Source: Macrocystis pyrifera (taxonomy: Eukaryota; Sar; Phaeophyceae; Laminariales; Laminariaceae). From it: DNA of 64,000 nucleotides. This document shows, piece by piece, positions 19,824 through 32,990 of this stretch. Numbering within the stretch: position 1 is the stretch's first letter; each line of letters starts with the position of its first letter. The notes beneath the pieces are model-generated. The model was not told where the DNA came from. It did no database searches and saw nothing but the letters and a program-made list of their open reading frames with translations. Where the stretch lies: contig JASSKH010000015.1 of NCBI GenBank assembly GCA_031763025.1, positions 12,690,774 to 12,754,773 of the forward strand, read 5' to 3'. Both the position numbers and the translations under genes were made by a program.

Positions 19824-22130
19824 CAGCAGCAGCAGGACGCGCTCGAGCGGGCGGTAGGGTGTCTCGCCGGGTTTCTGGTCAGGGTTGGGGCGCCGCCAGA
19901 AAGAGCTCGGAGAGAGACTGCCTGCTGCTCCCCCTTGGCGCACCCCAGCCAGTGACCTTATACCTGGTACGTACGTTGCGTGTGATAGACTGACCCGAAT
20001 CCTGTCCGTTCCTAAAGCAAGCGGCCCTCCCAAAATACAGCCAGAAAGAGGACGGGAGGGGATGCTGGCGTGCTGGCACAGCGCTAGCGGGAGGAAGGTT
20101 GATATTGTCGTTCCACCCTAGCATGTACGCGGGCGGCACTCTCTCGAACTTGTTCAGCAGAGTCGGTAGCTCGTGGGCCTGGTTATCTCATCTCCGTTGC
20201 TGCTGGCGTGTGACGGACGACAGAGCAGATATTTGAGTAGTAGTAGTCCGATTTCCGATTTCACGTCGAAGAGAGTCGCAACTCATAAACTCGTAACACA
20301 GCAACTTGGATTACGATGGCCTCTCATCGAGTTGCAACGATCGATTCGCCAAAGCATCTACCTGGAACTTGCCACATCGGCTTCGTGCCTCGTAGCTCGC
20401 CTTGTGCTGTTGAGTTCCAATACCCTCTCTGCTATCCACTTTTCTTCTCCCATCTATCTCAGCCGGAAAAGCTCGGACCTCTGCCGGCGCAAATATAGCG
20501 GATTCTTTTTGGGCTGGTAAATATACGGTGCTCGTGCTGTGATAGGAAAGCTGTTAATAGGCGGGACCTGGGAAGCCGAATACCCGTCTGTGTATAGGTA
20601 CGCTAGCTGTGTTGGTCATTTTTTGGTGAGCGATGCTCATGTTGTCCTGGGCAAGAGCAATCCTGCCGCGCGTGTTTGCTGTGCGCGTGTTTGTCTGTTT
20701 GGTGTGATGCTTGGTGTGTTTTGGCGGTTGTCGTGCTTTGGACGGCCTTGCTAGTGTGGCTTGTACTTACCAGGTATTTTTTTTGTTGTTCGGCGATACG
20801 AGAGTGCCAATACCACCGTTGATGCTATTTGACCGAATCTTGACGTACTTGACTGACCGTTGGAGTAGTATAAAAATAGTATATTAAGGTAAAAATATTC
20901 CTTGACGCGTCAAATAGTTTACTTGACGCGTCAAACATGACCGGTCTCCTACCCATCTCTGGTTGATAGGTATGCCTTTGTGGCCCTCTTTGTTTTTGAG
21001 TTTTTTTTTGGTGCTGCGGAACAAAAACGGCTCAGTTTCACAGAGGCAGAGAGGGTTGTGTGACATGCTGCTCTGCTGCTGCATTATCAATAGCCGCTGG
21101 TGCTGGTGCTTGTCCTGCTAGTGCTTGTATTCTTGTTCGAGCACCCATGGCCCCATTGAGAGACCCGCTGTTGAAGGATTGATGGTGCTTTGTTTATGAT
21201 TCAAACCTATTCGTTGGACTGGATATATGGTACCAGGTACACCACACCTACGAGAGAGAGGGGTATTTGAAGTGCAGACAGACCGACGAGCATTTCAGGG
21301 AATCCCAAAAAACAAGGGATGCATACGTAAAATCGCGAAAGGGTAGACACAGATCGATTAATACGTACAGCAGTAGATACCTGCTTCACCATGGCTTGTT
21401 CAGGAGTACCGGATACCGGTACTAACTAACGAGCGTGTTGCTTCTTCGAGTTGGCCTGGAGAGTGGACATCATACCTCGTACATGAACAAGTAATAATCA
21501 ATCAGATCGATGAGTACATCTTGCGTACAGCCTTCTGTCGTCACTGATTTATTATCTACAGGAGTGAGTACTGCAGCAGTACCGGCTGTACCAGACTGAT
21601 GTACCGTACTTGTTTTTTATTTACTACCAGGTACTTGTTGTACCAGACTCCTGTACCAGTACCGCTTATCACAGGCAGGATGGAGCGGGCGGGAAGCAGA
21701 CGAGTCAGGACGGTTTTACATATTTCCAGACACTTGAAAATATCGCACCACACTCTAAAAGCGAGTGTAGTTTTATCTGCCATCTCCCAACAACACCCTG
21801 AAGTTGTTTGCGGCAGCATCGGGTCGATGAGAAAAGCAGCAGTGTGCTTCAAGCTTCGGGCCTCAACCGATCTTGCGTGTGTGTCGAGATCGGACGTACT
21901 TCCGGAGCTTTGCTGCTGGTGCTGCTGTTGATGTATAATGTGTGCTGCGTGATGTGTGAAAACGAGATTGGCCGGTAAAAAACATACCAAAAATCACTTT
22001 AAACTAGAGAGGGGAGAGTGTTTCTCGGTTCAGTCCGAAAAGATGAGCGTGCGACATGTGACTTGCTGACCCACGGCGATTGGATATGATACGTACCAGG
22101 TCAGGTACCGGGGAATAGATACCAGGTAAG
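18801..22130. other. Intergenic, no supported gene
   Basis: Contains a CAG repeat (19790-19832), a family K palindrome (about 19470-19540) and several open frames without splice, codon or family support. Little recognisable mobile DNA, so undiscovered exons are possible. Confidence 0.35.
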
Positions 22131-22419
22131 CGATACTATACATGAGCAGTAGGCCGTTAGGTAGAGTACCGTTCCTGCTGCTGTGTGTAAGCTCTATGGC
22201 TATGAATACTGATAATAATATTAATATTAATAGTATGGTATCTTCTATATGGCGAACAACATCAAACCGATCCGTTCGATTGCCTGTGTCGTCTATATCC
22301 CAGTATACAGCAGTATATAGCGGTCACACCTCGTATATCCGTTCGTTGATCTTATCACAGGGAGACCGACAGAAGCAGAATATACCAGCTATCATGAACG
22401 ACCAGATTGTTGTGGTACT

Positions 22420-22526
22420 ATTACGGGGGACCATAGTAAATAGGACCTACGGTACACACAAAAACCTATATATTTACCTATTTTTACTAACAATATTTGG
22501 TCCTGTTTACTGTGGTCCCTCGTAAT
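22420..22526. mobile_element. Family A MITE
   Basis: TTACGGGGGACCATAGTAAA to ACTGTGGTCCCTCGTAA. Confidence 0.85.
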
Positions 22527-22738
22527 AGAGTACACTCGTTGGTGTGTTCCGTGGTTTACAACACCACATGCATGATTATATACCTGCATGATTTCACATA
22601 TTTGAGTACGACAGAGGGTAGGGGGAATTGTCTTGTTGTCGGTGTGGGTTGGTTTTGGCAGCGTGCGGCAGCATCTTGCACTTGAACGCGCGCACACAGA
22701 CATTTTGATGTTGGGAGTGTGATCTTTTTTATTTTTCA

Positions 22739-23062
22739 GTGGCGTCCCCGGTGACTCGGTAGGTGGTCCGCGTGCCTATCAATATCAATTTCATGGGTGC
22801 GAGTCTCACCGAGTGCGTGCATGCTCTTCACATCGGGACTTTTCCTTGCATAAAAATTGATTAGCGGAAAGCGCGAGAGCGTGAGTTTCAGCTACATTCG
22901 ATGCGCGACAAAAAAACTAAAGGCGCGTACCGGGGAGGAGCAGGGACGACACCTGTGAGCACGGCTTGTCCAGAAGATCGCTGTGTGAGGGTAAAACCAG
23001 CCATTAATACGAGTTAGGCTGGAAAGTAAAAAAAAAAAATGAGGATGAAAAAAAAAAAAAAG
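22739..23062 (+). mobile_element. Family S SINE, internal deletion
   Basis: Head GGTGACTCGGTAGGTGGTCC, body lacking the segment around GAAAATCGACGAGCAGTGGG, and two A runs at the end. Confidence 0.8.
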
Positions 23063-23097
23063 TGTTGGATATACACCTCTGGTGTATTTTCTTGTAT

Positions 23098-23275
23098 CTT
23101 AACCGCAGTCCCGATTTGGGGACAAACCTGTCTAATTCCAAGTGATTTGTCCCCGAGACGGGACTGCGGTACTAACAGGGTTAACCGCTTTTAAGACTGC
23201 AGTACAGTTTTTGGCATACGGTTACTTAGAACTCGAGTGGTTTGTTCCCCAAGTGGAGACTGCAGTCCTAAAATA
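23098..23275. repeat. Two family C palindromic elements
   Basis: CGCAGTCCCGATTTGGGGAC faces GTCCCCGAGACGGGACTGCG. A second, weaker pair follows. Confidence 0.6.
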
Positions 23276-24183
23276 GTTAAAAACTCCAGGTGCGATATTT
23301 TAAAACACCAGGTCTCTGATATGTTGATACTTCGATATTTGATACCTGGTACAAATACTGCTGTACGTATTTGATTCCGATATATCACGAGTATCGTGAA
23401 CATATACTAGGTACCTGGTATATCGTAAGTACGAGTACTTGATATTCTGACATGTCCATTCCTGGCAAGCGGCAAGGGCGCAGTGCCTGCTTTTCTCTCA
23501 GATCAGGGTTTCGTAGGGTTTTCGGCGTTTTGCAATACACCCTTTTGATCACCATCAAAGATGCTATACCTGTATCGTATACAAGGTAGGCGGAACTGCA
23601 GAGCTACCAGGTATAAAGGTTTGTAAGATTCCTGAAGTCACAGGTAATTGATACCGCATCTTAAAGGCAGTACGGATCTACCAGTACTATTAATAGTTGT
23701 AGGGACCAACTACTGCTGCTATGCAGGTAAGTGCTCCTGGCTCTGCTCTGGTCACTCACCCCAAGGTTATTTGAAGGTATCATTTATCGTATTAGTTGCT
23801 TGCTCGCCGTTCGCATTCTGAGCGAAGGGGCGAGACAATCATTCAGGCATGCGATAACGCCTGCCAGGAATGGGACACTCGCTACAAATCATCACGCCCC
23901 AACAGTAGAGAGGGGTAGCACCACAACAGACTAGGCGAGCGCGATTTGACCCCTTGACCGACCGCCCCGTACACCTTGACGCTAACATTGCGCACCTCCA
24001 CCCTGACTTTTCCCGCGTGGCGCTTGGCACCGTGGCCCCACCCCGGCCTGACCCCACCCGGACATGAGCTCTCTTCACCCTCTCTTTTATTAAAATTGTT
24101 ACAATGTTGAGACTTGGAGACCAGGGTCAGGGTTTGAGTGACACTGGTAGGTCATGCTCGTAGCCCACACCAGTGCAGCGGGG

Positions 24184-24368
24184 GTCTCTCTATAGTGCCG
24201 GTATGTACGCGGCAGGCAACAATATCGGCACTGACTGCAGCGGCAACGGGCAATACTGCTGCTGCTGTGCACAATACCACACTTTGAATATCATATGTGC
24301 CAACCGATTCCACGGGCAATATTTTAGCAGGGAACCGGCACTACTCAACTGGCACTATAGAGGGACTA
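24184..24368. mobile_element. Family B MITE copy 3
   Basis: TCTCTCTATAGTGCCGGT at the left and GGCACTATAGAGGGAC at the right; a family A MITE follows 3 bp later. Confidence 0.65.
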
Positions 24369-24370
24369 GT

Positions 24371-24475
24371 ATTACGGGGGTCCATAGTTAATAGGACCTA
24401 TGGTATACATAAGAGCCTATATATTTATCTATTTTCTAACAATATTTGGTCCTATTTACTATGGTCCCCCGTAAT
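24371..24475. mobile_element. Family A MITE
   Basis: TTACGGGGGTCCATAGTTAA to ACTATGGTCCCCCGTAA, TA-flanked. Confidence 0.85.
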
Positions 24476-25212
24476 ACGTACCACTACTGCTGTGCTACAG
24501 CAGTAGGTCAAAACTTTGGAATTAAAACTGGGTGTAAAATTAGCCGCCCGCAGGGCCCACATGGCAACCCTGATCTCACCCAAATCCGTCAGATATAGGG
24601 TTTTCACGAAAATGGCCACAGCAAAATGCCAAATACACTACGAAAAAGAGCAGATACTGAAGGGTGTGCAAAGTATTATATGCAGACCCGGTGTGCAATC
24701 AGCCCCCCCCCAAAAAAAAGACGGGTTTTCTGCTTTTTAGCATTAACCATAAAGGCCACGCGACTCTGTTGTCCCCGGTTCTCACACGAAACCCCTAAAT
24801 ATATACCGATACTTTTGTAGAGGGTAGTATACTGTACCTGATACCAGTATAGGAGAACGCGGCTTTCTTTGACTACGAAGTAGACTGGTACATACTATAT
24901 TTCTTCCATCGTACTCGTATGTGTACGGTAGTAGTTTCGCATGCACCAATCATGCTCCGCAGCCGGTTTTCGCGAGGTCGTATGTCCACCCCAGGCGCAC
25001 CTACAGCGCGCGACATGAACGCTTGGCGCGTTGTTTGAAAGCACGCGGCATCGACCTCTTTACCGTCGCGTTAAGCGCGAAGAAACCGGGTGAGGACCTC
25101 ACCAGGACGCTCATTCAACGCATTTTACGATTGCCTTACCGCACGCAGCGAGCGGTGTTGTAGTTAACTTTCAGCTGGGCGCAACGTTGCGAGGCGGTTC
25201 AGATCAATTTAT

Positions 25213-25498
25213 GCCGGCGTCCCCGGTGGCTTGGTAGGTGTCTCCGTGTCTATCAAGATCAATTTCGTGGGTTCGAGTCCCACCGAGTGCATGCTCGTAG
25301 GGGCTTTTTATTGCATAAAAAAATGATTATAGCGGAAAGCGTGAGAGCGTGAGTTAGCTACATTCGATGAAAATCGACGAGCAGTGGGAATGCTGAACCC
25401 ATGCACGACAAACAATAGAGGCACGTACCGGGGGTCAGAAGGGATGACACCTGTGACCACGGCTTGTCCAGAAGACCGCTGAGGGTAAAGCCTTACAC
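25213..25498 (+). mobile_element. Family S SINE, 3' end missing
   Basis: tRNA-like head and most of the body are present. It breaks off at GAGGGTAAAGCC, where the GTTA/TAAC field starts. Confidence 0.8.
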
Positions 25499-26360
25499 AC
25501 CTCGGATAACGTAACACTCGGATAACACTTATCTACGTTATTGGGCCTAACAGAAGAACGCGGTAACGCACTAACATAGTGTTAGCACTGGAGGAGCGAT
25601 CACGGTAGCGCGGTAAACACAGTGTTAACTGTAAACCCACGAACGTGCACGCGCCTTAACGTTATGTTGCTGCTGCACGGTGTCGTCCAGCTCTGGTACA
25701 GTAACAATATGTTAGGCCGTGACCAAACACGTACGTTATCACTCTAACATGCCCAGATCGATATCCGCATATTGATTAACAGGATAACATAATGTTATTG
25801 TCGACGCAGCGTTAGACAAAACACACTGACATAGCGTTACCCTTAGGAGGAGTGTTATACAGAACACCCTAACATAACGTTACCGTGTTCGCCAGCACTA
25901 CTATCACATAACACTGTGTTACAGATAGCACACTAACGTATCATGACGCAATGGCCAGCACTACGAACACTACGTTATCTGGACCTCCCATCTGATTGCC
26001 TTAGGCTCGGATAACGTATCACTTGACGTACGTTAGATACGTTACAATCTTAGCCGGCCGATACGTCACATTATGTTATTAATAGGATGTTAGCCTACAT
26101 GCCGAAGCCTCTGTATCATTATGTTATGTATACGGTGTTACCGTCAGTAAATATCTGATGGTAACATTCCGTTACCGTGTTACCATAAAAATCATTCCGG
26201 GTCTAACTTTATGTTACTGAGTTACCGTTGGGGCCGAAGTCGTTCTAACACAATATTACTAAGTTACCCTTTTGATCTTCCCGAGGTCTAACATGTGTTA
26301 ACTGTGTTAGTGGTCAAGCGGGCGTGTGGGAGTAACATAGCGTAGCCGTGTTATCCAATT
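25499..26360. repeat. Field of GTTA/TAAC palindromic motifs
   Basis: Short motifs such as TAACATAATGTTA, AACGTTAT and TAACATAGTGTTA recur every 15-40 bp with variable spacing. There is no fixed unit length. Confidence 0.6.
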
Positions 26361-26889
26361 TCGCCGACATCCCAGTAGGGGATACCTACAAAAAATATCC
26401 CGGGGGGGGGGGGATAGCATGGCATCCCCGGTGAAAAAACGCCTCCATATTTTGAAACCCCAAAATAGGGGATATTTAGGAGGGATCTCTGTAAAAAAAA
26501 ACCTCTTTTTTTCTAGAAACCCCGCCAGTACGTTATCCATCATGCGGGGAAGTGTAAAGTAATACGAGGCAGTTGACGCCAGCTATCTTCCGAACATATG
26601 GCTGAAATAACGCGAACGACGGGAGCCATCTTCCAATAAAATCGCTGTATTAACGGGAACCACGCGAACCACGCGAAATCACGCCGAACACAAACAAGAA
26701 GGAAGACACAGCTCGCACACCCGCAGTCACGCGACTATTTACCTTCGTTCTCGACAGATTTCCCACCCACGGTCAACGAGCTTTGTACCAGGCAAGGCCA
26801 ATGAGTGTACATGATGGCCTCGGAGGTATCATTGGAATACGTGATCTAGGGGGCGAGAGGTTGGCCGCGGCGTCCTGCGCTCTTCGTCA

Positions 26890-27355
26890 AAACATTAAAA
26901 AGGTTCTGTTTTGTGCCAACGGAGAGGAATCGAGAGTTTTTGTCGTCTGTTTTCTGCACACCAGTTGCCAAATATGTTTTTAGTACGAGACGCCTGGCCC
27001 ACCCACGCCACAAATCACCGACCGAGGTGTGAGCACTGTCATACTAGCGTGGGTCGGAGCCTCCAACCAGCGCGCTTCATTCAGAGTACGTCACGTAGTC
27101 GTTGGGTTTGTCGATCGATGCCAAACCTGAAAAATGGTCTATTTTTTGCCATCGGAGAGGGGTCGAGATTTTTTGTCGTCTGTCTTCTACAGACCAGCAC
27201 CAAAATGTTTTTATATCAGACGCCTGGTCAACCCACGCCACACATAACCAACCGAGGTGTGAGCACTGTGACACTAGGGTGGGTCGGAGACCTTAACCAG
27301 CGCATTCCGTTCAGATTTCGTGACGGTGTCGTTGGTTTTGTCGATCGATGTCTGC
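26890..27355. repeat. Tandem duplication, two units of about 233 bp
   Basis: GACGCCTGGCCCACCCACGC versus GACGCCTGGTCAACCCACGC, and GAGGTGTGAGCACTGT in both. The copies differ at many positions. No protein was recognised. Confidence 0.75.
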
Positions 27356-28403
27356 TGTGTATTCTCATAAAAGTTGGCTCTAGTCAACGGGAATGACTAT
27401 ACATTGCCCCAGCACCTGCCAGAACAGGGGTGTTCCATACATTGCGCGGCGCGCAATTAAAGTCCGCGAAAGCTGTCCCGTGACGTTTAAAATTTGCCCA
27501 GCAGCAGCAGGTGGCCGACGGCACGCCGACGCTCTTTACGGAGTAAATGCTGCCGCAGAAAGGACTCCAGGCACAGCCCACGTACCTCGGAGGTCGGCAG
27601 TCCTTCCAGCCCGGCCAAATTCCCTGGGAAAAGCTGGGACGGCTGCTGTTTGTGATTCTGTTTTAGCCACCGCACAAAACGACACCCATGTCGCATTCAC
27701 TCGGGGCTCACGGCCAGTGTCGCCCGCCCTATCATCGCTGTGATCAATGCCTCGCCGGGTATCCTTCGTATTCCCCCCCATTGCACAAGTTAGAGCGAGT
27801 CTAGCGTGGAGCGTCGTGGGGTGGTCTAGTTCGTGTAACCTTGCGTTGGGTTTGTTGGGCTAAAACAGCAAATAAAATACGTAGCAAATATCACTTTCCA
27901 TAAACTTGCCAACAAAGCAAAACGGAACTTTCCAAAAAAAACTTTGGCAGGTTTTTCGGTATTCTGGCAAGGTCCAAATTTTCATAAACTTGCTATTTTG
28001 GGAAGAAACTTGCCAGATATGTTGTCGTCAGATGCCCCTTAAAAACGAGGGGCTTGATTTGATTGCACTTAGTCTTACTCTGTTGACGACTAGTGGTGTT
28101 TTCTTCTTTTTCTTTTTTTTTTTTCCAGCTCGTTCTTTTCAAGTGTCTGCCACGTCCCCTACGTGGGGGTACGATGGTTTGTTGCTATACTGAAGTATAT
28201 ACATATACCAGGTATCTTTTAGTTTCTTTTTTGTTTCTTTTCTCTTTCGAATTGTCTTTGTTTTTGTTTTTGTTTTTTCTCTTTGTTTCGTTTTTGTTTC
28301 TCTAGGTCATGGAATGTGTATGTCGTGCCTGTCGTACGCAGTATGATGACATGGCATTGCATTACATACGTGGCAACGTAGTATCTCTGTGGCGTAGCTT
28401 TGT

Positions 28404-28503
28404 GACCACAGAACTTGTATCTCTCTAGGTTTGAAGAATCGGCACGGACACTGGTTGTGCTGGATGTCGACGCGTAGAAAGAACGGTTTAATGTGAAGAA
28501 AAC
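28404..28503 (+). repeat. Dispersed repeat J
   Basis: Shares CACGGACACTGGTTGTGCTG and GGTTTAATGTGAAGAA with the copies at 9.6 and 52.8 kb. Confidence 0.5.
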
Positions 28504-28804
28504 AACAACAACAACCAGGTAGGTTTGGGCCTTGTTTGGTTGATCAATCATAATCATGTGATTTTTAGCTTGCGAGGTGTGCAGTATGGCATACTAAAAC
28601 CTACATGCGTGTTTTTCATGGCATTTTACTATGTACCTGGTACACTTTATTCGTATGGCGTTTAGTTCACCATACTAAAAGCCATACAGCTAAAATAACA
28701 ATACAATATCAAGGTCCTATTGATGTGATTATATTTATAAATGGTCATGACAAAGTCACGATTTTTTTTGCTGGCTATGTACACCTACAGCAGAAGTCAG
28801 GATT

Positions 28805-28942
28805 ATTGGGTTGGGTAACTCTTTCGTTGCAAGCGGAAAGCGGAACACCTTCTGATTGCCTTGCGCCTTCGGATTCACCTGTTTAACCAATCAGCTCCTC
28901 GTGTTCGTCGGTTTCATTTTTTTTGAGTAACCCAACCAAATT
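28805..28942. repeat. Inverted-repeat element of about 138 bp
   Basis: Ends TTGGGTTGGGTAACTC and GAGTAACCCAACCAAA are near-complementary. Confidence 0.6.
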
Positions 28943-29230
28943 CAGATTATCGCCAACACCCTGCATACATTATCATAATCAAATCCGTATGGTGTGTGAA
29001 CATAAAGAGATAACATTAATGCTTTTTGGGTCCAGCATGGGTTTTGATTGTTAGTGATATCAATGGCATGGTACTACTGTACCAGGTATGTATTACTACC
29101 AGGTACCTATTAATAGTAATAGTATGTGTTACTATGTACTACTGTCTATTACTGTCTATTATCATTAATACGGGTATATTATTAGTATGTATTATTAATA
29201 CTACGTATTACTATTTTGGGTATTTTTTTT

Positions 29231-29545
29231 AATCATCACTTTTACTTTCCAGCCTAACTCGTAGGAGGTTTTACCCTCAGCGATCTTCTGGACAAGCCGT
29301 GGTCACAGATGTCGCCCCTTTCCCCCCCCGGTACGTGCCTTTATTTTTTGTTGCGCATAGGGTTCAACATTCCCTCTGCTTGTCGATTTTCATCGAATGA
29401 AGCTAACTCACGCTCTCGCGCTTTCCGCCAATCATTTTTTTATGCATGACAAAATCCCTACCAGCATGCACTCGGTGAGACTCGAACCCACGAAATTGAT
29501 CTTGATAGGCACGCAGACCACTTACCAAGCCACCGGGGCCCACGG
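29231..29545 (-). mobile_element. Family S SINE
   Basis: Minus-strand copy, from TCACTTTTACTTTCCAGCC to the head complement ACTTACCAAGCCACCGGGG. Confidence 0.8.
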
Positions 29546-30029
29546 TAATACTGGAAATCGTAAACAAGACGTACTGGATACGATGATATGATGTGGATGA
29601 TACATACAGATATCCGCCGCATCAATAGGACATAATTTCGTGTCCGATATTGATGATGCTACTGCTGTACCAGTTCGATGAACGGGGGTGCATGTTGTCA
29701 AAGCGCATACCGCACATACAATATATTTAATCTTATTTTTTAACGGACATATCAAGATGGGGCGACGGGGGGCGGAACAAACTACATACCGGTATGATCT
29801 TTCGAATCTTGCTCTTTGATGATTCGTCCCTTTGTCCCTTTAGCATTTAGATTTTCCGCCCTGCCTGATGAAAAATTGGATGGACCGTTGGTTGACACGC
29901 GACACCGAACACAAGGAACACGCAAGACGCAAACTCCGACGTAAAAACCACCACTACTCCGTTGGATGTCGTATATCGCATATATATCGAAATACACACA
30001 AAAAAAAAAAAAATGCTGTACATCGAAAT

Positions 30030-30285
30030 ATCGTACTGCGTATCGAAGTGGTTTAGTTCTCGAATTATCGTACGATGGCGTTTTGCCCTCCATCCCCTGG
30101 CATTCCCGGTTTATTTGTGCTGGAGTAAAATATGTAAAACTTCAATGTTGGGCATCGAAGTCGTTTTCTCATCGATTTATTGTAGCGAAGGCGTTTTTTC
30201 CCCTCCATCCCCTGGCATCCTCGTTTTGTTCGTGCTTGTATCAAAAATAGTGTTGACCAGCTTGGATATTCATACGGCGTTGTGA
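30030..30285. repeat. Tandem duplication of about 115 bp
   Basis: TCCATCCCCTGGCATTCCCG and TCCATCCCCTGGCATCCTCG head two diverged copies. Confidence 0.65.
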
Positions 30286-31520
30286 AGGAAAGATACGTTG
30301 CTATTAATGGCATTTCCGTCCAGAGACTGAAGAGAACGTCCTTCAGAGTTTAGATGGGTGGTTGGAGTAGAGGAGGGCAGCGGTCCTGGTCAAGGAAACA
30401 AGAAGAGGGGAAAATGGTGCATGCCGGTATTAGGTCGTGTTAACTCATTGTGACCTCGTGTGCGTCGTATATACATACCTGGTACAGGTGGAAACTTATT
30501 ATTAGCAGTGTCTTGAATTACTACGAATGAATTAATGGATTTTTACATCGATCGAGTATCGATGCTGCGAGCTGCGAGGTTATGCTATGCCGTTTAACAG
30601 CAAACCGCTTGTTGCGTGGAAGGTGCCTGGTACATAGGTGAGCGAATTCATGATGTACAAAAACTGCCAGAATTTGCAGACCACTCTAAAACCTATACAT
30701 GAACATGAACACCCCGCAGCAAGCTTTGATGGAAGTATCACTATTAATAGTTAATAGTATCAGGAGTAGTATGACTATTAGTATTCCACAAGTGGTACAT
30801 TTTGTGGTCTCTCAAACGATTTCAGAAAAAGTGTCTGTCTGTCTGTCTGTCCGCACGAGGGTCACTCTGTGGTCACCTGTACGGATAATTTATGGTGTGA
30901 TGAGTTTTGCGGAATTATTCCATCTCATAGTAGCTTTGTTTTTTTTTTTGCTCCTTTTTTTCAAATATTTGTCCCCGGCGTGCTGGGGAAGACGATAGCA
31001 AGCACTGAACAAGCTTCAGTGGCGAACTCTTGTGTGGATCGATTCTTCGTGCGTACGTTCCTCGATATTCTCTGCTACAAGAGCCGCTGTCTTCCGGTTC
31101 TCTGCGACTAGCTGCCTGCGGTATCGCTAGCCGTAGGCGAAAGACGCTCTCTAGCTATGCACTACCGGGCATTTCGTACGAGGCTACCAAGTATCTTGCT
31201 TGACCGGAACTGAACAGTTTACTCTTCTAGTCCCCAAGGAATTGACTCTCTGTCCAGGGTGTGGACACGAAGAAAAAAGAAGAGAAAAGGGAGACACGCT
31301 CGCCGGTATGTTGGATCTGTAAACAAACTAGTGGGTGGGGGTTTTCCTCAGAAATTACATAAGGCGTGTTTTTTGCAACTTTCTTTTACTTGATTTTCGT
31401 GCCCCTCCCCTGTCTGGGATTCGAAAAGAAAATGGGGTGTCGATTTTTTTTTTTTCGTGTATCTACCCTTGGTCTGTCCAATATTGCCATTCTATGCTGC
31501 GCTGGCCTTCTACTATTAAT

Positions 31521-31627
31521 ATTACGGGGGTCCATAGTTAATAGGACCTATGGTACACACAAAAACCTATATATTTACCTATTTTTACTAACAATATTTG
31601 GTCCTGTTTACTATGGTCCCCCGTAAT
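31521..31627. mobile_element. Family A MITE
   Basis: TTACGGGGGTCCATAGTTAA to ACTATGGTCCCCCGTAA. Confidence 0.85.
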
Positions 31628-32130
31628 AGTATTAATTGCACTATTGATTTGATTTTTCGTTTATCGGTATCGTGTCGAAGTGTCAGACGTATATATGCTC
31701 GCACTCCATCCCCGCGACCGATCTATTAACCCAACCCCGTATGCCCCCCCCGCCTCTTTCCTCCCCCGACTTCCCCCTCCCCCTTCCACCTCCGCCTCCG
31801 TCAACTACAGGAGCCAGCTGGGCTAGGCTATAACTAGGGTGGCAGAAATCCGAGCGAAAGGAAGAGCGGTACTTAGTTTCAAGGGAAAGGCGAAGCATAA
31901 GGGAGGGTCCAAAGCATAAAAGAGAGAGAGGGGGGGGGGGGGCAAGGGAGAGAGAGGGGGTGGGAGGCGTGTCGGTATGAGACATAGCGCAAGATATGAG
32001 GGCGCCGGTGGTGGTGGTGGTAGTGGTGGTGATGGTGGCTTCCGGTTGGGCATCCGGTTAGCCTTGACGGTGTTCCTAGCTTCCCTCGGGCATGGAGGTG
32101 AGGCGCGTAAAACAGATCGCTGATTACAAT

Positions 32131-32237
32131 ATTACGGGGGACCATAGTAAATAGGACCTACGGTACACACGAAAGCCTACATATTTTCTTATTTTTATCA
32201 ACAATATTTGGTTCTAATTACTGTGGTCCCCCGTAAT
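32131..32237. mobile_element. Family A MITE
   Basis: TTACGGGGGACCATAGTAAA to ACTGTGGTCCCCCGTAA. Confidence 0.85.
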
Positions 32238-32254
32238 AGTATCATCGGCACGCT

Positions 32255-32990
32255 CTACAGTAGATCATAATTGCCGGGTGGGATCTGTATGACACAGCTC
32301 TTACGCGGTTGTTTTCGGGGTGGGATCTGTGTGACACAGCTCTTACGCGGTTGCTTTCGGCGTGGGATCTGTATGACACAGCTCATGTTGCGCAACATCT
32401 CGTGAAAGGAAAATACAGGATCTAGACCATGATCTAGATCTGTATGCCACGGCTCTTTGCGCACATGTTTGCGGGTTGGGATGTGTATGGTACGGATCTT
32501 GATACATATCTTGGGCAACATTTCGTAACGGCAAATACAGGATCTAGATCATGACCGTTGTCCGATTGTAGGGGCGTTCCGTTAACCTTCGTGATATTGC
32601 TGGCTTCCCTCGGACTTGTAGGTATGTGTTTGTTCTTCGGGTTCACCATTTCACATATGGGACAGATGATCGATTCCCACAGTTTATGATCTAGATCTTT
32701 CAGAACAGATAGATAGATACACCGCTGGTCTGTATGATCTATATGATCTACATAATCTAGCTCATGTTGCCGGGCGGGAGCGTTATCATCTGCATGGTCT
32801 TGCACAGTTTCCTGGGTCGGATCTGTACTATTGATAGAAGATTCCTGCACAGCACACCTCAGAACGGCAGATTAGCATATAATAGACGATCTATCTGATC
32901 TATCTGTAGATGATCTATCTGTAGATGATCTATCTGTAGATGATCTATCTGAAGATGATGTCTCCGATGTGTGCAGTAATTTTAGGCTCA
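32255..32990. repeat. Family F GATC-rich elements with tandem GGGATCTGTATGACACAGCTC
   Basis: Three units of about 55 bp at 32270-32390, then a full family F copy at 32640-32985 with TCTATCTGTAGATGATC repeated at its end. Confidence 0.7.

Noticed and set aside
20173..20520. 115-codon plus-strand frame, with a nearby ATG at 20123
   Set aside because: No recognisable domain, no convincing start or splice context, and no link to another exon.
21556..21990. Overlapping long frames on both strands
   Set aside because: Neither shows a domain, start context or phase-matching partners.
24921..25163. 80-codon plus-strand frame rich in Arg
   Set aside because: No homology recognised and no splice partners.
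26911..27396. 161-codon frame over the tandem duplication
   Set aside because: The two repeat copies are read in different frames relative to the unit, so it is unlikely to be coding.
27487..27696. Minus-strand frame ending ERRRAVGHLLLLGKF
   Set aside because: Protein-like composition and a GTACGT donor inside, but no partner exon or family; kept as uncertain only.
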